Source: an uncultured Erysipelotrichaceae bacterium (lineage in GTDB: Bacteria > Bacillota_I > Bacilli_A > Erysipelotrichales > Erysipelotrichaceae). From it: a stretch of DNA of 64,000 nucleotides. The translations under genes and the position numbers were made by a program. The stretch is from NCBI GenBank assembly GCA_903789495.1, contig CAIFEQ010000001.1:1-64000 (forward strand), written 5' to 3'. Shown here one piece after another: positions 26,544 to 35,827 of the stretch (position 1 is its first letter; each line of letters starts with the position of its first letter). Below the pieces are notes generated by a model. That model was given only the letters and a program-made list of their open reading frames with translations, had not been told where the DNA came from and did no database searches.

Positions 26544-27485
26544 TTATTTAAAGTCTATACATTTTATTCGTTTTCTCTTATAATAGTATTCGCGGGGTTT
26601 TACTGATCTGAAAGCAGAATCTGGAAATCCTCCGGCAGCGGTGCACGGACCTGCACGGCTTTTTTTTGTCAGCGGGGACAGGAAGGAAACCTGCGCGCAG
26701 TGCAGGGCGCAGCGGGGAATCAAGGCCGTACTGCCCCCATACAGCGCATCGCCCAGCAGCGGGTGGCCGTGTCCGGCGCAGTGCACCCGGATCTGATGCG
26801 TGCGGCCGGAGCGGATCTGTACGTCCGCCAGGGTATAGCACTGTCCCTGCCGCTCCAGGATCTGCAGGGGCCTCACCCGGGTCTCAGCCGGTTTCCCTTC
26901 TGCCGAAAGGATCCTCCGGCGGCTGCCGGGCTGGCGGGCAATCGGTTCCTGCCAGATTTCCTCCTGTTCCAGAGGGCCGCTGAGCAGGGCCAGATAACGT
27001 TTCTGCAGCAGCCCCTGCTGACGCTGGGCATTGAGTCTTGCCGCGGCGGGCTGATTGCGGGCAAAGAGCACGGCGCCGGAGACTTCCGCATCCAGCCGGC
27101 CAACACAGCGGATCGTGCCGCCCTGCCCGTGCCGGGCTTCATAGGCTTCCAGCTGACTGCCCAGGGAATCCTGCAGATGCCCATGGGAAGGATGCACCGG
27201 AATGCCGCTGGGCTTGTTGAGACAGCAGACATCCGCATCCGCATAGAGAATGACCGGTTCCGGCAGAACGCCGGCCAACGGCGGGACAGCATCCCGGAAG
27301 CGCACTGTCAGCACATCGCCCGGTTCCAGAAGTGTATTCACGCGGACCGGCTGGCCGTTGCGGAAAAGCCCGTCCTGAAACTTCAGACGGGAGATCTCGT
27401 GCCGGCTGAGTCCGAAGCGGCGGCGCAGCAGGCTGCCCACAGTCAGACCCGGCTCTTCAACTGTACAGGTCAGTGTCCGTTCCAT
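26544..27485 (-). CDS. RluA-family pseudouridine synthase with a C-terminal frameshift
   Basis: Isomerises uridines in rRNA or tRNA. As read, it is 313 residues: an S4-like N-terminal domain (about 12-62) and the RluA catalytic domain with the Asp in VGRLDAEVSG and SGRTHQIRVH later. The last part is wrong for the family: an A8 run (26660-26667) shifts the frame. With A7 the protein would end LTKKAVQVRAPLPEDFQ... at 26600, the normal RluA ending. The ATG has no clear ribosome site and lies immediately after the prfB terminator hairpin. The rRNA target site is unknown. Confidence 0.88.
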   Translation of the reverse strand: MERTLTCTVEEPGLTVGSLLRRRFGLSRHEISRLKFQDGLFRNGQPVRVNTLLEPGDVLTVRFRDAVPPLAGVLPEPVILYADADVCCLNKPSGIPVHPSHGHLQDSLGSQLEAYEARHGQGGTIRCVGRLDAEVSGAVLFARNQPAAARLNAQRQQGLLQKRYLALLSGPLEQEEIWQEPIARQPGSRRRILSAEGKPAETRVRPLQILERQGQCYTLADVQIRSGRTHQIRVHCAGHGHPLLGDALYGGSTALIPRCALHCAQVSFLSPLTKKSRAGPCTAAGGFPDSAFRSVKPREYYYKRKRIKCIDFK

Positions 27486-27487
27486 GA

Positions 27488-27510
27488 AAAAAGCGGTTTT
27501 TCCGCTTTTA
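27488..27510 (-). terminator. Terminator of prfB
   Basis: AAAGCGG and CCGCTTT form the stem, with T's following on the minus strand. It lies only a few bases before the start of the pseudouridine synthase gene. Confidence 0.75.
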
Positions 27511-27512
27511 TT

Positions 27513-28617
27513 TTAGCCCTGAATCTGCGAACGCAGATAGCTGTAGATGAACTCGTCGATGTCCCCGTCCATGACGGCCTGGATATTGCCGGTCTCATAG
27601 CCGGTCCGCAGGTCCTTCACCATGGTATAGGGCTGGAAGACATAGGAACGGATCTGGGAGCCCCACTCATTGGCCTTGACTTCGCCCTTGATGGCGGCCA
27701 GCTTCTCTTCCTGTTCCTTGATCTTCAGCTGCAGCAGCTTGCTCTTGAGCATGTTCAGGCAGGTTTCCCGGTTCTGCAGCTGTGAGCGCTGCGTCTGGCA
27801 GAAGACGGTGATGCCGGTCGGAATATGGGTCATTCGGACGGCTGAGTCGGTCTTGTTGATGTGCTGCCCGCCGGCGCCGGAGGAACGCATCGTGATGACT
27901 TCGAGATCCTTGTCATCGATCTCGATGTCCAGATCATCCTCAAACTCCGGCATGACTTCCACACTGGCAAAGCTGGTATGCCGTCTGGCATTGGCATCAA
28001 ACGGGGAAATCCGCACCAGGCGGTGCACGCCGTTCTCCGCCTTCAGATAGCCGTAGGCCATCGGACCGGAGATCTGCACCGAGCAGCTCTTCAGGCCGGC
28101 TTCCTCGCCTTCCTGATAATCCAGGACATTGATCTTGTAGCCCTTGCGCTCGGCCCAGCGGGTATACATGCGGTACAGCATGGACGCCCAGTCCATGGCC
28201 TCCGTGCCGCCGGCACCGGGGTGGATTTCCAGAATCGCATTGTGGTTGTCATACGGCCCCGACAGCAGGACTTCGATCTCGAAAGAGTCGAATGCCTGCA
28301 TGGTCTCCTGGTATTCTTCCTCGACCAGCTGAGCCAGGTCGGCATCAAACGAAGACGACAGTTCGCTCACCGACTCACTCAGTTCGTCCAGCTGTTCCTT
28401 CAGCTTGTCATAATGCTCGACCAGGTCCTTGGCCGCATTGTTGGAACGGATCAGAGCCTGGGCCTTCTTCTGGTCATTCCAGAAATCGGCGGCGCTCATC
28501 AGTTCCTCATTTTTCTTCAGCTCTTCCCGTTTCCCGGCCAGGTCAAAGAGAGGAGCCAAGCTGCTCCAATTTAGCCTGGCTGCGGGCAATGCCCTGCCTC
28601 ATGTCATACAGTTCCAT
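27513..28617 (-). CDS. prfB: Peptide chain release factor 2, with programmed +1 frameshift
   Basis: Releases proteins at UGA and UAA. Translation starts at ATG 28617, inside the end of secA, and reads 24 codons to CTT-TGA (28548-28543). A +1 slip then gives CTT-GAC and continues to 27513, for about 367 residues. The stop-recognition tripeptide SPF is in RISPFDANA, and the peptidyl-hydrolysis motif GGQ is in GAGGQHINK. The GGAGG site sits within secA. The self-regulating recoding is well known for RF2; here the usual Shine-Dalgarno-like stimulator just before CTT is missing. Confidence 0.96.
28543..28548 (-). promoter_or_regulatory. RF2 recoding site CTTTGA
   Basis: The slippery CUU followed by the in-frame UGA and C is the universal RF2 autoregulatory +1 site. 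The upstream context is GGCTCCTCT, with no AGGGGG-like element at the expected distance. The nearest purine block, GGAG, is about 17 bases upstream. Confidence 0.92.
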
Positions 28618-31003
28618 GGTCTTTTTCCTCCGTCTGTTTCTGTTCCGTATTTTCTGCCGGCTTGACGGCAACGATCTTGAGATTCATGCAGTAGGCCACG
28701 ATGTCCTGGGCAATGCTGTGGTTCATGGTTTCAAACAGCTGATAGCCTTCGTTCACATAGGCCTGCAGGGGATTGTCCTGCGCATAGGAACGCAGTCCGA
28801 TGCCGTCCCGCAGCTTGGACATGGTGTCGATGTGGTCCACCCAGGCCCGGTCAATGGTCCGCAGGGACATCTCCCGTTCATAGGTGTGGATCTGGTTCTT
28901 CACCGGCTGGATCTTGTTCTCATAGGCCTGCCAGGCGGTATCGCTGAGCAGCTGGGCTGCCTCTTCGGCCGTGCGGCCGCGCAGCTGTTCCTCGCTGACC
29001 ATGCCCTCCATGCCCAGCGACTTCAGGGCATTGAGCAGATCGGCGGCACTGACTTCCCCGCTCCGGGAATCCGGATCGACGTGGGCGGCGCAGATGTCGC
29101 TCATGACCCGTCTGAACATGCTGTGCAGGACTTCGTGGATATCCTCGTTGTCGAGAATGTAATTCCGGGTGCCGTACATCGTCTCCCGCTGCTGGCGCAG
29201 CACATCGTCGTACTGGAGCAGGGTCTTGCGGGCATCAAAGTTCTGTCCTTCCACATGCCGCTGGGCATTGGCGATGAACTTGGTGACCATCTTGGATTCG
29301 ATCTTCTCATCCCCGAGCTTCTCAAACTGCTTGGACAGCGACTCGGAACCGAAACGGATCATCAGATCATCCTTGATGGACACATAGAACTGAGATTCAC
29401 CCGGATCGCCCTGCCGGCCTGAACGGCCGCGCAGCTGGTTGTCAATCCGGCGGGATTCATGGCGTTCAGAACCCAGGACACACAGACCGCCCAGTTCCTT
29501 AACGCCCTCGCCCAGCCTGATATCGGTACCACGGCCGGCCATGTTGGTGGCGATGGTGACCGCACCCTTCTGACCTGCCTTGGCAATGATCTCCGCTTCC
29601 CGTTCGTTGTTCTTGGCATTCAGCACTTCATGCCGGATGCCTTCCTTCTTCAGCATGTCGGAGATCAGTTCCGAGGTTTCCACCGCGATGGTGCCGACCA
29701 GGATCGGCTGGCCTTTCTCGTGACGGGTCCTTACTTCCTCGATCAGGGCCCGGAATTTGGCTTCCTTGGTGCCATAGACCGCATCGGGATAGTCAATCCG
29801 GATGACCGGCTTGTTGGTCGGGATCTCATACACCAGCATGTTGTAGATTTCCCGGAACTCTTCCTCTTCCGTCTTGGCCGTGCCGGTCATGCCGGCCAGC
29901 TTGTTATAGAGCCGGAAGAAGTTCTGGTAGGTGATCGTCGCCAGGACCGTGGTTTCCTGTCGGATGGAGATGCCCTCCTTGGCGCTGACCGCCTGGTGCA
30001 GGCCATCCGACCACTCCCGGCCCTTCATCAGACGCCCGGTGTTGGGATCGACGATGACGATCTCATCGTTTTCCTTGTCCACCACATAGTCGACATCCCG
30101 GGCCATGATGTAGTTGGCCCGCAGAGCCTGGTTGATCCGGTGCAGCAGCTGACTGTGCTCCAGATTGAACAGGTTGTCAATATGGAAGACCTTCTCGGCC
30201 TTGGCAATGCCCGTCTCCGTCAGCTGCACGGTCTTGGACTTGATATCGATCTCATAGTCTTCATCCTGCTTCAGCCGCTTCACGAAACGGTCTGCCTGCA
30301 GGTACAGGTTCGCCGTCTGCTTCATTCCGCCGGAGATGATCAGCGGAGTGCGGGATTCATCGATCAGGATCGAGTCGACCTCATCGATCAGGGCAAAGTT
30401 CAGACCCCGCTGCACGCGGTCGGATGCCTTGGTGACCATGTTGTCCCGCAGATAGTCAAAACCCAGTTCCGAATTGGTGGTGTAGGTGATGTCACAGGCA
30501 TAGGCCTTACGCTTCTGGGCCGGGCTGAGAGCGCGCTGGTTCAGACCGACCGTCAGGCCGAGAAACTGATGAATGGCGCCCATCCACTCGGCATCACGTT
30601 TGGACAGATATTCGTTGACCGTCACGACATGCACGCCCTTGCCGGTCAGCGCATTCAGGTAAACCGTCATGACCGAGGTCAGGGTCTTGCCCTCACCGGT
30701 CTTCATCTCGGCAATATCGCCGCCCTGCATGACCGCAGCACCCATCATCTGGACATGATACGGATACTGCCCGATCACCCGCCGGCAGGCTTCCCGGGCC
30801 GTCGCAAAGGCTTCCGGCAGAATATCATCCAGGGTTCTGCCTTCCGCCAGCATCTGCTTCAGCTTCGGGGTTTCGGCCTTCAGCTCCTCATCGGACATGG
30901 CCGCAAACTGTTCCGCCATGGCCTCTGCCGGCGCGATCTGTTTCTCGACCTGTCTCAGCTTGGCCTTGTCGGAATTGAAAAGGTTATTCAGGAAATTTGC
31001 CAT
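28604..31003 (-). CDS. secA: Preprotein translocase ATPase SecA
   Basis: Drives post-translational export through SecYEG. The 799-residue protein has NBD1 with Walker A MKTGEGKTLTS and DEVDSILIDESRTP, a preprotein crosslinking domain, NBD2 with TNMAGRGTDI and [13 protein letters not shown], and the helical scaffold. The C-terminus ends EEKDHGTV without the usual zinc-binding Cys/His tail, as in some other Bacillota. The last codons overlap the start of prfB. The hpf gene that often precedes secA in Bacillota is not present here; comFC is the neighbour. Confidence 0.97.
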   Translation of the reverse strand: MANFLNNLFNSDKAKLRQVEKQIAPAEAMAEQFAAMSDEELKAETPKLKQMLAEGRTLDDILPEAFATAREACRRVIGQYPYHVQMMGAAVMQGGDIAEMKTGEGKTLTSVMTVYLNALTGKGVHVVTVNEYLSKRDAEWMGAIHQFLGLTVGLNQRALSPAQKRKAYACDITYTTNSELGFDYLRDNMVTKASDRVQRGLNFALIDEVDSILIDESRTPLIISGGMKQTANLYLQADRFVKRLKQDEDYEIDIKSKTVQLTETGIAKAEKVFHIDNLFNLEHSQLLHRINQALRANYIMARDVDYVVDKENDEIVIVDPNTGRLMKGREWSDGLHQAVSAKEGISIRQETTVLATITYQNFFRLYNKLAGMTGTAKTEEEEFREIYNMLVYEIPTNKPVIRIDYPDAVYGTKEAKFRALIEEVRTRHEKGQPILVGTIAVETSELISDMLKKEGIRHEVLNAKNNEREAEIIAKAGQKGAVTIATNMAGRGTDIRLGEGVKELGGLCVLGSERHESRRIDNQLRGRSGRQGDPGESQFYVSIKDDLMIRFGSESLSKQFEKLGDEKIESKMVTKFIANAQRHVEGQNFDARKTLLQYDDVLRQQRETMYGTRNYILDNEDIHEVLHSMFRRVMSDICAAHVDPDSRSGEVSAADLLNALKSLGMEGMVSEEQLRGRTAEEAAQLLSDTAWQAYENKIQPVKNQIHTYEREMSLRTIDRAWVDHIDTMSKLRDGIGLRSYAQDNPLQAYVNEGYQLFETMNHSIAQDIVAYCMNLKIVAVKPAENTEQKQTEEKDHGTV

Positions 31004-31081
31004 CCTGCCTCCTCTGCATGAACATGAAACGCTTGTTTATTATATATTGATCAGCCGTTCTGCGGCAAGAAACACCCCGGC

Positions 31082-31696
31082 TCAGCGGAAGGAATGCCGG
31101 CCGGATGCCAGCGCGCAGACATGGATGCGGATCCGATGCTTCGAGCGGTCCAGACAGGCCAGTGCCCCGCGCAGGGTGGAGCCGCTGGTGCAGACATCAT
31201 CCACCAGCACGATCCGGCGGGGAATCTCAATCCCTTCCTTCAGCCGGATGCGGCTGCGCATGGCCAGACGCTGATCATAGCTGCGCCCGGTCTGATCGAG
31301 ATCTTCCGTCTTTTCAAAACACTCCAGCAGAGGCAGATCCAGCTGCCGGTAGATTTCCCCCAGGGCGAAGAAGCCCCGCTGTTCCTGTTTGGAGCGGCTG
31401 CTGGGCATGGGCAGCAGCGTCCAGCCGGCATAGCGGCTGCGCAGCTGCCTGGCCATGGGATACAGAAACACATCCGCCAGCGCCTCATCGCCGCACTCCT
31501 TGAACTGCAGCAGGGTGCTGGCAAAGGCCTCGTTATAGGCCCAGGACGCCAGTGCCGGGACATGGTCGATCCGGAAATGCCGGTCCAGCCGCTGCCAGCG
31601 GCTTCGGCACTGGCTGCACAGCAGATCGTTGCTGAACAGCAGATCCTCCAGACTGCCCTCTTCCCGCATCTTCTTTCCGCACATCAGACAGCGCAT
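31082..31696 (-). CDS. comFC: ComF family protein (ComFC)
   Basis: A 204-residue phosphoribosyltransferase-like protein needed for DNA uptake in competent Bacillota. An N-terminal zinc ribbon (CLMC and CSQC) is followed by the PRTase fold, with the PRPP loop in RIVLVDDVCTSGSTL. The frame is open further upstream, but ATG 31696 fits the family start and overlaps the end of comFA by 13 bp. In other species ComFC works with the ComFA helicase in importing single-stranded DNA. Confidence 0.92.
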   Translation of the reverse strand: MRCLMCGKKMREEGSLEDLLFSNDLLCSQCRSRWQRLDRHFRIDHVPALASWAYNEAFASTLLQFKECGDEALADVFLYPMARQLRSRYAGWTLLPMPSSRSKQEQRGFFALGEIYRQLDLPLLECFEKTEDLDQTGRSYDQRLAMRSRIRLKEGIEIPRRIVLVDDVCTSGSTLRGALACLDRSKHRIRIHVCALASGRHSFR

Positions 31697-32829
31697 GCGT
31701 TGGCCTCCGCCAGTTCCTTCTGACATTTCTCCGCCGCCGGGCTCTTCTCCTGCAGAAGAAACAGCACATCCCCCTCCGGATGGGCAAAGGTCCGCCCGGC
31801 CCGGCCGGCCATCTGAACCAGTCCGGCCTCGTGAAAGACGGGATGCTCGGCATGATAGACACAGATCTGCACATCCGGGATCGTCACGCCCCGTTCCATG
31901 ACCGTCGTTGCGCACATCAGAGCAGTCCGGCCTTCCCGGAAAGCCTGAATCTGCGTATCCTTATCGGCTGTCCGGGAGGTTACGATGGCACATGGCCGAT
32001 ACAGTCTCAACAGCCGTCCCAGTCCTTCTGCCATCCGGATGGTCGGCACAAAAACCAGACAGGGATGGGCCCTGTGGGCATAAAGCCAGCGCAGCAGCAC
32101 CAGCAGATCCAGCGGAAACGGCACGATCCGCAGCACCGGCACGGGCAGGGGATGGCCATGCGGACGCCTGCTGAGTTTCAGACAGCACATCGTACCCTGC
32201 TCCACCTGATGCAGCAGTTCCGCATCCGGCGTAGCCGTCAGATAGAGAAAACGGCCCCGGCAGCTGGTCCGGGAGACGCCCTGCAGGACAGCATTGTTGA
32301 CATACGGATAGGCATCGGGTTCGTCAAGGATGAGCAGATCAAAAGCCATATAATAGCGCCAGAGCTGGTGCGTGGTACAGACAATCAGATCCCCGTCCAG
32401 CACCTGTGTATGACCGCCGCAGACCGCGATGACCCTGGCTCTGGGGAAGATCTGCGCCAGGCGCTGCTGCAGTTCCAGGACCACCTGCCGGCGGGCAATC
32501 GCAAAGCATACCTTTTTGCCGCGTTTCAGATGTTCGTGGATGGCCAGGACCGTGAGTTCGGTCTTGCCCGCCCCGCACACCGCATGGATGAGGACATCCT
32601 GATGCCAGATGCGTCTGGCTGCCTCCTCAGCCACCTGTTTCTGTTCCGGGGTGAGCGGATACCGCAGCAGGTATTCTTCCGAGCGCAGGGCGGGCGGACT
32701 GAGCGTTACCGGTTCCTGGTCTTCTTCCAGCAGGATGCGGGAAAAGGAGATGCACTTCCGGCAGTACCAGCCGCGGGAACCGCGGTAGAAAAAGGCCGGA
32801 TCTTCATTGAGACAGCGTGGACATTTCAT
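31684..32829 (-). CDS. comFA: DEAD/DEAH-type helicase ComFA
   Basis: An ATP-dependent DNA translocase for transformation. 381 residues from ATG 32829. The open frame continues 159 codons upstream, but those lie in the divergent dsbA-like gene and are not family-like. An N-terminal zinc finger (CPRC and CRKC) is followed by Walker A in VCGAGKTEL, a DEPD box in LLILDEPDAYPY, and the helicase C part with MAGRAGR. It is the first gene of the comF operon. Its presence suggests a functional or ancestral competence system. Confidence 0.93.
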   Translation of the reverse strand: MKCPRCLNEDPAFFYRGSRGWYCRKCISFSRILLEEDQEPVTLSPPALRSEEYLLRYPLTPEQKQVAEEAARRIWHQDVLIHAVCGAGKTELTVLAIHEHLKRGKKVCFAIARRQVVLELQQRLAQIFPRARVIAVCGGHTQVLDGDLIVCTTHQLWRYYMAFDLLILDEPDAYPYVNNAVLQGVSRTSCRGRFLYLTATPDAELLHQVEQGTMCCLKLSRRPHGHPLPVPVLRIVPFPLDLLVLLRWLYAHRAHPCLVFVPTIRMAEGLGRLLRLYRPCAIVTSRTADKDTQIQAFREGRTALMCATTVMERGVTIPDVQICVYHAEHPVFHEAGLVQMAGRAGRTFAHPEGDVLFLLQEKSPAAEKCQKELAEANACAV

Positions 32830-32940
32830 GCTTCGCCTCCGGCTTTTCCTCTTCGCCGGCGCTTCCGATCTCCCTGAGAGCACCAGCGTTGCGGGCGGAA
32901 AAAACAGCTGTCTATAATACAGGCAGACGGAGAACAGAAC

Positions 32941-33633
32941 ATGAAAATCATCTACTGGAGTGACTTTGCCTGCCCCTGGTGCTATATCGGGGAGGCCAAT
33001 CTGAAACAGGCGATTGCCGAACTGCACAAAGAGGATCAGATCCAGCTCGACATGCACAGCTATGAACTGCATCCCGGTGCGCCGAAAAAGGCCGCCGGGA
33101 CGCTGCAGGAAGTCCTGCTGGCCGACGGATACAGTGCGGAAGAGATTCGGGCCCGCTGCCAGACGGTCAACGAAGCCGCGGCCCGGGCCGGCCTGAACTT
33201 CCTCCTGGAGAATACCCGCAGTACCAGCACCCGTGATGCCCACCGGCTGTTTCAGCTGGCCCGGTCCAGACGGGACCGGGATCTGACCGATCGCCTGGCA
33301 GAACATCTCTTCCGGGCCTACTTCCAGGAAGGACAGGAACTGGCGGATCCGGCGGTACTGGAACGCATTGCGCTGGCGGAGGGCATGGACCGGACCGAAG
33401 TCGAAGCCCTGCTGCAGTCCGATCAGCGGGATGATGAAGTCGAAAATGACGAGACCCAGGCCGGCTACTTCGGAGTGCGGGGCGTTCCCTATTTCCTGAT
33501 CGGCCCCTACACCGTACCCGGGGCCCTGGAGAAGGAGCAGATGAAGGAACTGCTGCAGAATGCCCTGAAGGAGGATCAGAACCGCTTCAGCGGCATGTCC
33601 TGCGGACCGGATGGCTGTGACATCAGAAAGTAA
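32941..33633 (+). CDS. DsbA family oxidoreductase (FrnE-like)
   Basis: A 230-residue cytoplasmic thioredoxin-fold protein; no signal peptide. The active-site motif CPWC is in DFACPWCYIGE, and the large helical insert of the FrnE/2-hydroxychromene isomerase group follows. The cis-Pro is in VRGVPYFLIG. A C-terminal Cys pair (MSCGPDGC) could bind metal or serve as a redox pair. It is divergent from comFA, with TATAAT at about 32914. Role in thiol or disulfide handling is inferred from the family. Confidence 0.88.
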   Translation: MKIIYWSDFACPWCYIGEANLKQAIAELHKEDQIQLDMHSYELHPGAPKKAAGTLQEVLLADGYSAEEIRARCQTVNEAAARAGLNFLLENTRSTSTRDAHRLFQLARSRRDRDLTDRLAEHLFRAYFQEGQELADPAVLERIALAEGMDRTEVEALLQSDQRDDEVENDETQAGYFGVRGVPYFLIGPYTVPGALEKEQMKELLQNALKEDQNRFSGMSCGPDGCDIRK

Positions 33634-33635
33634 AA

Positions 33636-33659
33636 GAAAGAGGCCTGCGGGTCTCTTTC
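33636..33659. terminator. Terminator between the dsbA-like gene and the MFS gene
   Basis: GAAAGAG (33636-33642) with CTCTTTC (33653-33659); T-rich flanks, better on the minus strand. Confidence 0.6.
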
Positions 33660-34827
33660 AGTTTGTCTTGGGAATCGGTCTGATGAACAGCAGGGCCAGG
33701 AAGGCAGCTACCGAAGCGGCGATGAACGGTCCGGTTGCCAGGGCATCATAGAGGAACCCGGCAGCCAGGGCACCGAAGATCCAGCCGATGGAACGGAAGG
33801 ACTGATACACACCGAACAGCAGACCGTTGTTTCCTTTCTGCCGGGCAATGATTGCCTGCTGGACCGGGACTTCAATGGTCAGCACGAAGTAGTAAATGAA
33901 CGACAGAAGCAGGAAGACCGGGATGGTCCGCGGGAAGATTACCGCGCCGCTGAAGATGGCACACAGCAGAACAATGAAGAAGTACGGTCTGGTCAGATCC
34001 TCCTTCTTCGTGATGCGCATGCCGATCAGGGTATTGGACAGCAGGCCCAGGATCCCGATTGCCGCCTTGATATAGCCGTTGTAGGAAGTCGAGAAACCCA
34101 GGGAATCCCGCAGATAGTAGTTATAGGCCTGATCAAAGCAGATATAGGCAAAATTGGTGATGAAGCACGAGATCAGGAAAGCCCGCAGCGGTCCGGCCAG
34201 GTAGTCCAGGCAGTCATGCCAGGTCTTTTTCGGACTGGCTGCCGAAACCGCCTGGGACCAGTTCAGTCCCGTGGTCTGACTGCCTTCCGGGCAGAAGAAG
34301 GTCACGATACCCAAGGCGATCAGGGACACCACCTGAATCAGGAAGACGGGATGAATGCCGATCCGATCGCCCAGCACGCCGCCGATCAGGTAGCCGGCTG
34401 AAGACACCACCGTCTGCATGGCGCCGACGATGACCATGTTTTTCGCCTTTTCACCCGGTTCGGACAGGTCGGCGACATAGGCCATCAGGGCTGTTCCGTT
34501 GGCCCCGCAGCCGATGCCGGAGATGCAGCGGGCCAGGGCAATGCCCCACTCGGTCGTGGCAACGGAGAAGAAGTACTGCCCGATGCCATAGAGAATGAAG
34601 CCCCAGGCCAGCACCTTGACCCGGCCGATCTGATCGCTCAGCTTGCCCCAGAACGGGGAGGTCAGGAAGGTAAACAGGGACATTGCCGCAAAGGCAATGC
34701 CGAACATGTAGTCGTGCAGCTGCAGGGACTGCAGATAAGCCGGGGTGACCGGATGCACGATATTGGCAACGATATTGAAGAAAAAGGCAATGATCAGGGC
34801 AATGGTAACCCGTTTTCTGCGTCTCAT
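33658..34827 (-). CDS. MFS transporter
   Basis: A 389-residue, 12-helix major facilitator. Motif A-like loop residues are seen in FWGKLSDQIGRVKVLAWG after helix 2, and RCISGIGCGANGT follows, as in drug/proton antiporters (DHA group). It overlaps the end of ispD by one base (shared at 34827), so both are on one transcript. Substrate unknown; drug export is the common role of the family. Confidence 0.88.
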   Translation of the reverse strand: MRRRKRVTIALIIAFFFNIVANIVHPVTPAYLQSLQLHDYMFGIAFAAMSLFTFLTSPFWGKLSDQIGRVKVLAWGFILYGIGQYFFSVATTEWGIALARCISGIGCGANGTALMAYVADLSEPGEKAKNMVIVGAMQTVVSSAGYLIGGVLGDRIGIHPVFLIQVVSLIALGIVTFFCPEGSQTTGLNWSQAVSAASPKKTWHDCLDYLAGPLRAFLISCFITNFAYICFDQAYNYYLRDSLGFSTSYNGYIKAAIGILGLLSNTLIGMRITKKEDLTRPYFFIVLLCAIFSGAVIFPRTIPVFLLLSFIYYFVLTIEVPVQQAIIARQKGNNGLLFGVYQSFRSIGWIFGALAAGFLYDALATGPFIAASVAAFLALLFIRPIPKTN

Positions 34828-35468
34828 CAGCGAAGATCCTCCGGGGTCGTGATCTTGCGGTTGGCATAGCTGCCCGCGACCACTCTGACCCGCACATCCG
34901 TATACTTTTCCACCAGTGCGGCATCATCCGTAGCGGTGAAATGATCCGCCTCTGCCCTGGCCAGACACTCCCGCAGCAGCTGCGTGTGGAAGGCCTGCGG
35001 CGTCTGGGCACACATCAGCGTATCCCTCGGCAGGGTTTCGACCACATAGCCCTCCGGGCTGACCCGCTTGACGGTATCCTTGCTGGGTACCATCAGACAG
35101 GCGGCCTGTTCCTGTTCCAGGGCCTGTTTCAGATCCTGGAGCTGCTTCACGGTCACATAGGGACGGGCTCCGTCATGCACGAAGACAACGTCTTCCTGCA
35201 CCAGGGATACCCCGTGGGCCACACTCTGCTGCCGTGTCTCGCCGCCCGGGGCAAAGACAATCCGCGGATCCTGCGGGTCCCCCAGCTGCTGACGGCAGGT
35301 CTTCTCATCGGTGACCAGGATGATCTGCCGGCATTCCGCATCCTCGAGAAACGGCTTCAGCGTGATCTCCAGAATGGTGACCCCGTTGATCCGGTAGTAG
35401 ACCTTGTTGTACCCCAGGTGCATCCGTTTGCCCTGGCCGGCGGCTACGATCACAGCACTGTAATTCAT
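34827..35468 (-). CDS. ispD: 2-C-methyl-D-erythritol 4-phosphate cytidylyltransferase
   Basis: Third step of the MEP isoprenoid pathway, CTP + MEP to CDP-ME. A 213-residue protein with the nucleotide-binding start VAAGQGKRM and a Lys at HLGYNKVYY, VFVHDGARPYV, and KDTVKRV. Pathway use supports undecaprenyl synthesis, which UppP recycles elsewhere in the window. ispD-like TarI proteins share the fold, but no teichoic acid genes are adjacent, so IspD is preferred. Confidence 0.85.
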   Translation of the reverse strand: MNYSAVIVAAGQGKRMHLGYNKVYYRINGVTILEITLKPFLEDAECRQIILVTDEKTCRQQLGDPQDPRIVFAPGGETRQQSVAHGVSLVQEDVVFVHDGARPYVTVKQLQDLKQALEQEQAACLMVPSKDTVKRVSPEGYVVETLPRDTLMCAQTPQAFHTQLLRECLARAEADHFTATDDAALVEKYTDVRVRVVAGSYANRKITTPEDLR

Positions 35469-35492
35469 GGTTCTTCACTGCCTTTCTTATCC

Positions 35493-35526
35493 GAAAAAAA
35501 CTGCAGACTGGGCTGCAGGCTGCAGT
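35493..35526 (-). terminator. Terminator of the tRNA-Ile/tRNA-Ala unit
   Basis: On the minus strand ACTGCAG pairs with CTGCAGT, followed by TTTTTTT. Confidence 0.85.
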
Positions 35527-35539
35527 ATTCAAGGTCCTG

Positions 35540-35615
35540 TGGTGGAGCTAACGAGGCTCGAACTCGTGACCCCCTGCTTGCAAAGCAGGTGCTCTCCCAA
35601 CTGAGCTATAACCCC
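35540..35615 (-). tRNA. tRNA-Ala (TGC)
   Basis: Acceptor GGGGTTA with TAGCTCC, including G3:U70; CCA encoded. The anticodon loop is TTTGCAA, giving TGC. It follows tRNA-Ile in the same transcript, an arrangement normally found in rRNA spacers but here without rRNA. Confidence 0.95.
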
Positions 35616-35637
35616 ATCGGCCATTCGGAAAAAAAAT

Positions 35638-35714
<77 letters not shown>

Positions 35715-35735
35715 ACACGTACCGAATGCTTAATT

Positions 35736-35764
35736 ACAGTACAACACAGCCTCCCTGATGTCAA
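35736..35764 (-). promoter_or_regulatory. Promoter of the tRNA-Ile/Ala unit
   Basis: Minus strand: perfect -35 TTGACA (35764-35759), 17-bp spacer, -10 TACTGT (35741-35736). Confidence 0.7.
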
Positions 35765-35827
35765 CGATTTTTTGCTTTTTACAGCCATTTGTGGTACGGT
35801 GGTTTGCGGCATTAAAAGAGGGAGAAA

